A stretch of 19,438 nucleotides of DNA, from assembly GCA_019119285.1 (NCBI GenBank), contig DWXJ01000099.1:1-19438 (forward strand), in the 5' to 3' direction. The position numbers were made by a program, and so were the translations under genes. Under the pieces are notes generated by a model that saw nothing but the letters and a program-made list of their open reading frames with translations, searched no databases and had not been told where the DNA came from. Of this stretch, positions 1-4,608 are shown piece by piece. Each line of letters starts with the position of its first letter. The first letter of the stretch is position 1. The stretch comes from Merdimonas faecigallinarum. Its GTDB lineage: Bacteria; Bacillota; Clostridia; Lachnospirales; Lachnospiraceae.

Positions 1-1
1 A

Positions 2-253
2 ATAACATCAACCCTAGCAGCCTATGAAGAAGTTCAAAACCAGCAAAATACCGATACAGATATTGCCGGTGTCGATGGGAAAAATGCAACTGCGATGGTA
101 AAATTATCTGATTCCTGGTATAGTTGCTCAATTACCTCTTTTACAAAAGATGATTTGCAATGCCAATACTGCATTTCTTATCTTGTTAGTGCAGATGCGG
201 ACGAAGACAACTCTTCTTATGAATCATTTATAGAATCTGTTTGTTTTCAGTAA
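2..253 (+). CDS. C-terminal part of an unidentified protein (5' end outside window)
   Basis: A reading frame is open from the left edge to TAA at 251-253, followed at once by an in-line TAG, and encodes 83 residues. The composition is protein-like and polar, with an acidic serine-rich stretch near the end (ADADEDNSSYESF) and three cysteines in a short span (YSCS, LQCQYC). The C-terminus is ESVCFQ. I do not recognise the family. It lies 77 bp upstream of a lipoprotein on the same strand and within the mobile element, so it is probably accessory cargo. There is no start codon in view, so the length and any signal peptide are unknown. Confidence 0.6.
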   Translation: MTSTLAAYEEVQNQQNTDTDIAGVDGKNATAMVKLSDSWYSCSITSFTKDDLQCQYCISYLVSADADEDNSSYESFIESVCFQ

Positions 254-268
254 TAGATAAGTTATAAC
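241..268 (+). promoter_or_regulatory. candidate sigma-A promoter for the lipoprotein gene
   Basis: TTGTTT (241-246) is followed after 16 bp by TATAAC (263-268). The -10 matches consensus at 5 of 6 bases but the -35 is weak. It overlaps the end of the upstream gene and would start transcription about 55 nt before the lipoprotein ATG. Inference only. Confidence 0.35.
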
Positions 269-330
269 CGCCCAGGCGATTATATAGGTTTCTCAGTGTA
301 AGGGGATGTAACGAAAGAGAGGAAAAGGGT

Positions 331-969
331 ATGAAAAAGAAAATCGTAACACTATTGATCGCAGGAACATTGGCACTGTCTATTACAGCATGCGGTGGAT
401 CTGGGGAAGACGCTTCTTCCGCTGACAGTACCGAAAGCACTGAAGAGACAACTGTGGAAACCAACGAAGCCCCAGCAGAAGAAGAGCCTCAGTATACGCA
501 ATATGAAGCTGGCATGTATAAGGTTGGCACTGATATTCCTGCAGGAACCTATTTGATTACTGGTGATATGGGGTATGTTGAAGTAGCCAGCGACTCATCC
601 GGACAGTTGGAATCTATTATCGCAAACGATAATTATGTAAACAGAACGTACCTATCTGTTGCTGATGGCCAATATTTCAAATTTGATGGTGTCGCAATTC
701 CAGAGGCAGAAGCTCCAGCATATACTTCTGAAAACGGAGCCTACCCGGAAGGAAAATACCTGGTCGGAAAAGACATCCCTGCAGGCGAATATAAAATTTC
801 TCTCACGGACGGAAATGTAATGGGCTATGGATATATAGAGGTTTCCTCTGATGCCAGTGGAACACTGAACGCCATAGTTGCAAACGCAAATATCCAGGGT
901 GATACCTACCAAACCGTACAGGACGGTCAGTATCTGAAACTGAATGGTGCCGAAATAAAAGGACAATAG
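331..969 (+). CDS. secreted lipoprotein with two copies of a ~70-residue domain
   Basis: The 212-residue product begins with a lipoprotein signal peptide: MKKK, a hydrophobic core, then a lipobox ending at Cys21 (SITAC-GGS). An acidic Ser/Thr/Glu-rich linker covers about residues 22-57. Two homologous domains follow, at about 58-127 and 138-208. Each opens with the pattern YxxGxYxVGxDIPAGxY and ends with a TYxxVxDGQYxKxxG segment. Such domains are common in surface lipoproteins of clostridia, and I know no established function. The ATG at 331 is preceded by the purine-rich GAGGAAAAGGGT, which supports this start. It probably sits on the outer face of the membrane. It lies inside the mobile element and is followed by a strong hairpin, so it may be a single-gene unit. 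Confidence 0.85.
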   Translation: MKKKIVTLLIAGTLALSITACGGSGEDASSADSTESTEETTVETNEAPAEEEPQYTQYEAGMYKVGTDIPAGTYLITGDMGYVEVASDSSGQLESIIANDNYVNRTYLSVADGQYFKFDGVAIPEAEAPAYTSENGAYPEGKYLVGKDIPAGEYKISLTDGNVMGYGYIEVSSDASGTLNAIVANANIQGDTYQTVQDGQYLKLNGAEIKGQ

Positions 970-974
970 CAATC

Positions 975-1005
975 TTCCCCGGCGCTCTCCGGAGCCGCCG
1001 GGGAA
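975..1005 (+). terminator. GC-rich hairpin after the lipoprotein gene, without a T-run
   Basis: A perfect 10-bp stem, TTCCCCGGCG (975-984) with CGCCGGGGAA (996-1005), closes an 11-nt loop that itself contains the palindrome CTCCGGAG. It starts 6 nt after the lipoprotein stop. There is no U-tract after it, so it may stabilise the 3' end or attenuate rather than terminate. The next gene starts 21 nt downstream. Confidence 0.5.
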
Positions 1006-1026
1006 ATGATAGAAAGAAGGTGAATA

Positions 1027-1398
1027 ATGGCAGACAACATATTCCCAGTACAACCATTTAATGTACAGTTCAATGAATATCTTCCTTTCTCATTTGATCA
1101 TAAGTATATTTATCAATCATATGGATTGGAAAAACATATTGAAAAAAGGCATCCGGAATGTCTGCCGTATTTGCCTATGATATCAAGTATTATTTCTAAT
1201 CCGGATTATATCGGAGTTAATCCCAACGAACATGGGAAAAGTTTTGAACTGGTAAAAATATTCAGCGAAAACGTGCAGATAGGAATAAAACTGGACTTAA
1301 AAAAGGATTACCTCTATGTTGCCACGCTCCACACGATCACAGACGGAAAACTGCGACATGGCATTGAAAATGGAAGGTTAAAAAAATTTGACAAATAG
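1027..1398 (+). CDS. small BECR-fold nuclease-like protein (PBECR3-like, tentative)
   Basis: The 123-residue protein has no signal peptide or membrane segment. After a ~25-residue lead-in it shows a pattern I associate with the phage BECR (barnase/EndoU/colicin/RelE-like) polyvalent domains: a helix GLEKHIEKRHPE with paired His/Arg, a PDYIGVNP segment, a central strand region with a conserved-looking KIFSENVQIGIKLD, and a late YVATLHTIT segment that would supply another catalytic-type His/Thr. This is family memory, not a search result. In related proteins such domains act as RNases or toxins, often as phage or mobile-element cargo. The ribosome binding site AGAAAGAAGG lies just before ATG 1027. 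No adjacent antitoxin gene is seen. It is encoded in visibly AT-rich DNA. Confidence 0.6.
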   Translation: MADNIFPVQPFNVQFNEYLPFSFDHKYIYQSYGLEKHIEKRHPECLPYLPMISSIISNPDYIGVNPNEHGKSFELVKIFSENVQIGIKLDLKKDYLYVATLHTITDGKLRHGIENGRLKKFDK

Positions 1399-1416
1399 AA
1401 TATTATCCAATATAAT
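1388..1416 (+). promoter_or_regulatory. perfect consensus sigma-A promoter
   Basis: TTGACA (1388-1393), a 17-bp spacer, and TATAAT (1411-1416) match consensus at all twelve positions with ideal spacing. The -35 overlaps the last codons (FDK-stop) of the nuclease-like gene. The predicted start is near 1423. There is no protein-coding frame directly downstream; the promoter leads into a folded region that ends in an intrinsic terminator, so it most likely drives a small RNA. Confidence 0.85.
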
Positions 1417-1422
1417 GGGAAT

Positions 1423-1561
1423 ACAATAAATTGGGTTGCAAAGGTCGGAAAGGCTCCCGACACACTCGCAAGAGTACCTGAGATGCTGGATACGCCGCCC
1501 AGCTTGTAACTCAATTTACCGATTAAAGGTGTTTCCCATTGTGGAAGCACCTTTTATTTTT
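1423..1561 (+). ncRNA. predicted ~138-nt structured small RNA of unknown family
   Basis: The transcript predicted between the perfect promoter and the terminator folds compactly. A 14-bp closing helix pairs 1428-1441 with 1504-1517. It includes two G-U pairs (1434 with 1511, 1438 with 1507) that would be C-A mismatches on the other strand, which argues that the + strand RNA is the functional one. Inside lie AGGU/ACCU (1442-1445 with 1476-1479) with CGG/CCG, a hairpin ACUC-GCAA-GAGU with a GNRA loop (1464-1475), and GCUGG/CCAGC (1485-1489 with 1499-1503) abutting the closing helix. Only an 8-codon frame without a convincing ribosome binding site is present. It does not match any tRNA, SRP, 6S, tmRNA or riboswitch consensus I know. 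It may regulate the element or host mRNAs; the function is unknown. Confidence 0.7.
1525..1561 (+). terminator. intrinsic terminator of the small RNA
   Basis: AAAGGTG (1525-1531) pairs with CACCTTT (1548-1554). After a G-U pair, TTCC (1533-1536) pairs with GGAA (1543-1546) around a short loop. The U-rich tail TTATTTTT follows. The reverse direction lacks a U-run, so it acts on the + strand only. Confidence 0.85.
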
Positions 1562-1569
1562 ATCTAATC

Positions 1570-1603
1570 AAAAAACCGCCCCGGTGCGCCAACACCAGGA
1601 CGG
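1570..1603 (-). terminator. intrinsic terminator of a minus-strand transcript
   Basis: In minus-strand RNA, CCGUCCUGGUG pairs along its full length with CACCGGGGCGG (two U-G wobbles that are C-A mismatches on the + strand) around a 6-nt loop, and is followed by UUUUUU (the A-run 1570-1575). The wobble asymmetry and the U-run both indicate minus-strand use. It lies 9 bp from the tail of the + strand terminator. Confidence 0.8.
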
Positions 1604-1647
1604 CTCATGAATACGGTTTCCGAAGATGATACTCCGAAAAAATGTTC
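1570..1647 (-). ncRNA. predicted ~78-nt minus-strand small RNA facing the first
   Basis: The span runs from the predicted start about 7 nt after a strong minus-strand -10 to the U-run of the terminator at 1570. The 5' half is AU-rich and contains one arm (1620-1632) of a perfect 13-bp inverted repeat; the 3' half is the terminator hairpin. A 14-codon frame starting with ATG near 1608 runs through the hairpin but has no ribosome binding site, so a peptide is unlikely. It is antisense to the region upstream of the recombinase gene and would overlap any recombinase mRNA that starts upstream of about 1647. Its function is unknown. Confidence 0.55.
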
Positions 1648-1669
1648 AAAGATATTGTATCATCTTCGG
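1620..1669. repeat. perfect 13-bp inverted repeat upstream of the recombinase
   Basis: CCGAAGATGATAC (1620-1632) and GTATCATCTTCGG (1657-1669) are exact reverse complements separated by 24 bp. The right arm lies in the spacer/-10 area of the minus-strand promoter and the left arm in the transcribed region, which suits a pair of operator half-sites for a repressor. Alternatively it could form an RNA hairpin in a + strand transcript. Confidence 0.75.
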
Positions 1670-1682
1670 TGACAGGTGGCAA
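1654..1682 (-). promoter_or_regulatory. sigma-A promoter on the minus strand
   Basis: Read on the minus strand, TTGCCA (1682-1677), a 17-bp spacer and TACAAT (1659-1654) match consensus at 10 of 12 positions. The predicted start is near 1647, with a terminator about 75 nt further on. The inverted-repeat arm at 1657-1669 overlaps the spacer and part of the -10, so occupancy of the repeat should block it. Confidence 0.65.
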
Positions 1683-1722
1683 GAGACCATCTGTTATTTT
1701 TGTACCTGTTTTTCAATATAAT
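1669..1722 (+). promoter_or_regulatory. candidate promoter(s) of the recombinase gene
   Basis: Two weak possibilities are visible. GTGACA (1669-1674) with TGTTAT (1692-1697) has 17-bp spacing. TATAAT (1717-1722) has a poor -35 (TTATTT, 1694-1699). The first overlaps the minus-strand promoter, which would couple the two divergent transcripts. Neither is compelling. Confidence 0.3.
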
Positions 1723-1741
1723 ACAAAAGGGAGATGATCTT

Positions 1742-3139
1742 ATGCCAAATAAAATCCTGCGCTGCGCAATCTACATTCGCGTATCCACAGCGGAGCAGCT
1801 CATGCACGGCAAGTCCCTGCAGGCACAGAAGGATTACCTAGCAAGCTATGCAAATGACCACGGTATGACTGTGGTCGGCGTTTACGCAGACGAAGGCAAG
1901 ACAGCCCGGAAAGAATTGAAAAAGCGTAAAGCAATCCATGCCCTTCTGGAAGACGTAAAAGCCGGGAAAATCGATGTGATCCTCTTCTGGCGGCTTGACC
2001 GGTGGTTCCGGAATATGTCTGACTTCTACAAGGTTCAGGACATCCTGGATTCCTGCGGGGTCCGTTGGATCTCGGCATCAGAGCCAGGCATCAACATGGA
2101 GACCCGGGACGGACGCCTGCAGCTGAACGTGGTACTGTCCATCGGCCAGAATGAAGTGGATACCACATCAGAGCGTATCAAATTCGTCAACGAAGCATCC
2201 ATCCGCCAGGGGAAGGTAATCTTCGGCGATACCAACATGCCAAGAGGCTACAAGGTCGGGATTGTAAATGGCCAGAAATGCATGGTGAAGGATCCGGAAG
2301 AGGAAGAAATGGTCAATGCCTTCTATGATCACTTTGAACAGCACCAGAGCAAACAGGGAACTCTCAAGTATATTCAAAAGCATTATGATCCGGATTTTTC
2401 CTACAGCGTACTGCGGACCATGCTGTCCAGCGAGTTCTACAAGGGAACCTACCGGGGAATCCCCTACTGCCCTGCTTACGTGTCAGAAGAACGATGGGCC
2501 AGGATCCAGAAGATTAGCCGGAAGAATATCAAACATACTCCTTCCGGACGGATCTACCTTTTCTCTGGCATGATCCGCTGTCCCGTCTGCGGTCAGAAAC
2601 TGGCCGGAACCGGCTGCTCCTCCATCGTCAACCGAAAGACAAGGGAAAAGCGCACATACTGTTATTACCGTTGCAACCGGGCCTTGATCGACCGGATCTG
2701 CTCAAACACTCACAAGGTCAGCCAAAATCTGATTGAACAATATCTGTTGGATCATCTGGAAGAGGAATACCAGGGATTTCGGATCCGCTGTGAACAGATC
2801 CGGGAAAAGAAGGTAAAGGAACGGGATACCCGCACTCCGGAAAAACTGCAGCATGAGCTGGAACGGTTGAATCTTCTGTTTCAGAAGGGCCGGATCGACT
2901 GGGATTACTACAGCGCCGAATATGACCGGATTGAAAATGAATTGAAAGAACTCCTGCAGGCCAGCCAGGCGCCGGAACAAAAGAAAGATTTCACCTATCT
3001 GGAAAATCTCCTGCAGGAGGATTTCAAGAGCATCTATCAAAAACTATCTCCAGAAAACCGTCAGGCCTTCTGGAGATCTACCATCCATGAAATCCATCTG
3101 AAGGAAGATTATACCGTAGACTGCGTGGATTTTTTATAG
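1742..3139 (+). CDS. large serine recombinase (site-specific integrase)
   Basis: The 465-residue protein catalyses DNA cleavage and strand exchange at attachment sites. The N-terminal resolvase domain (about 1-150) shows the nucleophile in YIRVS (Ser15) and the catalytic arginine block LDRWFRN (Arg87, Arg90). The recombinase domain follows (about 165-265). A zinc beta-ribbon opens with CPVC (Cys280, Cys283) and continues with cysteines near 313-325. A charged, coiled-coil-like segment covers about 350-440, as is usual for integrases of this class. I place the start at ATG 1742 because AGGGAG lies 8 nt upstream; an in-frame GTG at 1676 would add 22 residues without a good site. The stop is a few bases from the broken chromosomal gene, so this is probably the enzyme that inserted the element. 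Confidence 0.93.
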   Translation: MPNKILRCAIYIRVSTAEQLMHGKSLQAQKDYLASYANDHGMTVVGVYADEGKTARKELKKRKAIHALLEDVKAGKIDVILFWRLDRWFRNMSDFYKVQDILDSCGVRWISASEPGINMETRDGRLQLNVVLSIGQNEVDTTSERIKFVNEASIRQGKVIFGDTNMPRGYKVGIVNGQKCMVKDPEEEEMVNAFYDHFEQHQSKQGTLKYIQKHYDPDFSYSVLRTMLSSEFYKGTYRGIPYCPAYVSEERWARIQKISRKNIKHTPSGRIYLFSGMIRCPVCGQKLAGTGCSSIVNRKTREKRTYCYYRCNRALIDRICSNTHKVSQNLIEQYLLDHLEEEYQGFRIRCEQIREKKVKERDTRTPEKLQHELERLNLLFQKGRIDWDYYSAEYDRIENELKELLQASQAPEQKKDFTYLENLLQEDFKSIYQKLSPENRQAFWRSTIHEIHLKEDYTVDCVDFL

Positions 3140-3174
3140 AATGTCTTGGCCTAACCTGCGAACCCCAAATCCAC
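3125..3174. other. candidate hybrid attachment site at the element-chromosome junction
   Basis: GTGGATTT (3125-3132) and AAATCCAC (3167-3174) form a perfect 8-bp inverted repeat spanning exactly 50 bp, with GGCC (3148-3151) at its centre. The span overlaps the last codons of the recombinase and the point where the truncated substrate-binding protein loses its family pattern. Size and symmetry fit a serine-integrase att site. A hybrid site has one arm from the element and one from the host, so incomplete inner symmetry is expected. The crossover point is inferred, not proven. Confidence 0.5.
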
Positions 3175-3391
3175 ATACCAGATCCAGCGCGATCCCTTCT
3201 TCTTCAAAGTATCCTTCTTCCACCGCCACATACATCGGCGCATAAAAGATAGAATGAGCAACTTCATTTAACGTAACTTCTGTCAGTTCCTTTCCGGCTT
3301 CTTCCGTGCCGGAGCACCCGGCCAGGATCCCGCAAAGCAGCATCAGCGCCAGGCCCGCTCCCATCAGACGCTTCCTCATCCACTTTTCCAT
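3134..3391 (-). pseudogene. 5' fragment of an ABC-transporter substrate-binding lipoprotein gene, cut by the element
   Basis: The surviving frame encodes 85 residues. MEKWMRKRLMG is followed by a hydrophobic core and the lipobox LAGC-S, then the start of an NMT1/SsuA-like periplasmic-binding fold: LNEVAHSIFYAPMYVAVEEGYFEEEGIALDLV in pattern (quoted here only as key segments: YAPMYVAVEEGYF, GIALDLV). The family normally continues for about 250 more residues, but the frame ends after GFGVRRLGQDIL at a TAA contributed by element DNA, overlapping the recombinase stop by 6 bp. AGGAGG precedes the ATG at 3391. The rest of the gene should lie at the other end of the element. Members bind nitrate, sulfonate, thiamine-precursor or similar ligands; the ligand here cannot be told. 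Confidence 0.8.
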
Positions 3392-3412
3392 AATCGTCCT
3401 CCTCATGACTTC

Positions 3413-3435
3413 TGCCGGCATATGCCCCGCCGGCA
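3413..3435. repeat. 7-bp inverted repeat in the leader of the broken substrate-binding gene
   Basis: TGCCGGC (3413-3419) and GCCGGCA (3429-3435) are separated by 9 bp, about 22 bp ahead of the ATG at 3391. No U-run follows on either strand. It could be an operator or a leader hairpin for the truncated gene; no promoter is convincing in 3392-3485. Confidence 0.45.
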
Positions 3436-3485
3436 AAGAATAGATTCAAAACTAATATATTCATCATGAGAAGAAGCTGTGACGT

Positions 3486-4337
3486 CTAGGAAATGATCCG
3501 GTGGATCTGCCGGTATTCCCGGGGCGACATTCCGTAAATCTGCTTAAATGCCCGGGAAAAATGCAGCGCATTGGGATATCCCACCATCACGGCGATATCA
3601 CTGATCTGCCGGTCCGAAGTAGTGAGAAAATCCGCGGCCCTTGCCATCCGGTAATGGGCCAGAAAGTCCTGCGGGGACTGGCCGATCACCATTTTAAATA
3701 TTTTTCCGAAATAACTTCTCTCCAGCTGACAGTGTCTGGCCAGTTCCTCTACCGTAATATTTTCCGCATAATGATTAGCAATATAGGTAATCGCCTCCTT
3801 GGAATAAAATTCCCGAAGCTTTCCTTCCTGCCGCTTTTTCCTGGTACTGGAATAACGGATCAGCTTATCCATCAAAAGATACAGCCGTCCGATCATTTCC
3901 ATGGAAGAAGTGTTTTCACCGTAGACCAGCTGCCTGATCTCCTGCTCCAGTTCCTCTCCATGCTCTTTGGTATCCGGAAGATAAACCGGGTGCTTGTAGG
4001 AAATCCCGGCAGACTCGATGCATTCTTTTGCCCGCAGGCCGCTAAACTCCACCCACATATAGGTCCATGGATCCTGCTCGTCCGCCATATAGGTGTTCAC
4101 ATATCCGGGCTCGATGATAAACCCGGATCCACCCTGCAGCTGAAATTCCTGCATATTATCCTTTTCATCATTGGCGCGCAGTTTCCCCTTGCCGGAAATG
4201 ATATAATGAAATAAATAATTATTTCTGACATAAGGACCGAATGCGTGCAGAGGACTGCACTTTTCATACCCATACTGTATGATCGTCAGATCGATGAAAT
4301 GTTCATCCCGGAAAATGGAAAATTTCGTATCCCCCAT
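3486..4337 (-). CDS. AraC-family transcriptional regulator of alpha-galactoside use (MsmR/RafR-like)
   Basis: The 283-residue protein has the standard AraC layout. An N-terminal cupin-like sensing domain (about 15-150) includes YLFHYIISGKGKL and a GSGFIIEPGYVNTY strand pair typical of sugar-responsive members. The C-terminal double helix-turn-helix (about 180-280) has VEELARHCQLERSYFGKIF and the signature ISDIAVMVGYPNALHFSRAF followed by GMSPREYR. The gene is divergent from the ABC importer and alpha-galactosidase operon, the classic placement for an activator that senses raffinose-type sugars and switches on its neighbour. AGAAGG lies 6 nt before ATG 4337. Inducer identity is inferred from context only. 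Confidence 0.88.
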   Translation of the reverse strand: MGDTKFSIFRDEHFIDLTIIQYGYEKCSPLHAFGPYVRNNYLFHYIISGKGKLRANDEKDNMQEFQLQGGSGFIIEPGYVNTYMADEQDPWTYMWVEFSGLRAKECIESAGISYKHPVYLPDTKEHGEELEQEIRQLVYGENTSSMEMIGRLYLLMDKLIRYSSTRKKRQEGKLREFYSKEAITYIANHYAENITVEELARHCQLERSYFGKIFKMVIGQSPQDFLAHYRMARAADFLTTSDRQISDIAVMVGYPNALHFSRAFKQIYGMSPREYRQIHRIIS

Positions 4338-4430
4338 CTTGCACCTTCTCTCCGTCTTTATATTGTGTATTTTACTAAATTCTAACCGTGTTTTTTATAT
4401 ATTTTTCATAAACTTTCTTCTTCTTTTACA

Positions 4431-4460
4431 ATTATATACCAAAATGCGTCTATACTTCAA
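4431..4460 (-). promoter_or_regulatory. promoter of the AraC-family regulator
   Basis: On the minus strand TTGAAG (4460-4455), an 18-bp spacer and TATAAT (4436-4431) give a good sigma-A promoter with a leader of about 85 nt. One arm of an inverted repeat, AAATGCGT (4442-4449), lies in its spacer, which suggests autoregulation. Confidence 0.6.
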
Positions 4461-4517
4461 CCATTTGCTGTAAATAACGCATTTGGGTAATATTCAGACT
4501 CATAAATACATTTACCC
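4442..4517. promoter_or_regulatory. inverted-repeat operator candidates between the divergent promoters
   Basis: AAATGCGT (4442-4449) is matched by ACGCATTT (4487-4494). GGGTAA (4495-4500), directly adjoining, is matched by TTACCC (4512-4517) across 11 bp. The last arm overlaps the -35 of the importer operon and the first arm lies within the regulator's promoter. The layout suits binding by the AraC-family protein to control both directions, possibly by looping. No typical CcpA cre site was seen here. Confidence 0.45.
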
Positions 4518-4539
4518 CTATTCGTTAAAATGCTATAAT
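4511..4539 (+). promoter_or_regulatory. promoter of the alpha-galactoside operon
   Basis: TTTACC (4511-4516), a 17-bp spacer and TATAAT (4534-4539) preceded by TGC (extended -10). The -35 matches consensus at only 4 of 6 bases, as expected for an activator-dependent promoter. The predicted start is near 4546, giving a leader of about 63 nt. Confidence 0.7.
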
Positions 4540-4565
4540 TCTAAATAGCTTACAGCATAATCTTC

Positions 4566-4585
4566 GTGCAATCTGTATATTGCAC
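4566..4585 (+). promoter_or_regulatory. 20-bp palindrome in the operon leader
   Basis: GTGCAAT (4566-4572) and ATTGCAC (4579-4585) are a perfect inverted repeat around a 6-bp centre, about 20 nt after the predicted start and 24 nt before the first ATG. It is not followed by a U-run, so a second operator or an mRNA hairpin near the ribosome binding site is more likely than a terminator. Confidence 0.5.
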
Positions 4586-4608
4586 AAACCAAAAAGGAGA
4601 GGTGTGGA

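Larger units (their letters stand above)
1..3150. mobile_element. terminal part of an integrated element carrying a large serine recombinase
   Basis: The large serine recombinase gene ends only a few bases before a truncated chromosomal ABC substrate-binding gene on the opposite strand, the usual picture of an integrase next to an attachment junction. DNA to the left carries accessory genes (repeat-domain lipoprotein, nuclease-like protein, predicted small RNAs), and parts of it, especially 1027-1440, are visibly AT-richer than the metabolic genes to the right. The other end lies outside the window, so size and type (prophage, ICE or IME) cannot be told; no structural phage, relaxase or conjugation genes are visible. 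The right boundary is inferred from where the truncated gene loses its family pattern and is uncertain by about 20 bp. Confidence 0.7.

Noticed and set aside
1482..1510. 8-codon peptide frame inside the first small RNA
   Set aside because: There is no Shine-Dalgarno sequence at a suitable distance, and the start lies between paired regions.
1423..1561. Interpretation of the structured block as a tRNA, SRP RNA, 6S RNA or a known riboswitch
   Set aside because: No T-loop or acceptor pattern, no SRP tetraloop core, no long 6S-type rod, and no conserved riboswitch cores could be recognised. There is also no downstream gene in the usual riboswitch position before the terminator.
1676..1741. GTG start that would lengthen the recombinase by 22 residues
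   Set aside because: The extra residues do not resemble the resolvase N-terminus, the codons overlap promoter elements, and ATG 1742 has AGGGAG at a good distance.
3501..4214. 237-codon + strand frame opposite the AraC-family gene
   Set aside because: It is a shadow of a clear AraC gene, with no domain pattern and no ribosome binding site.
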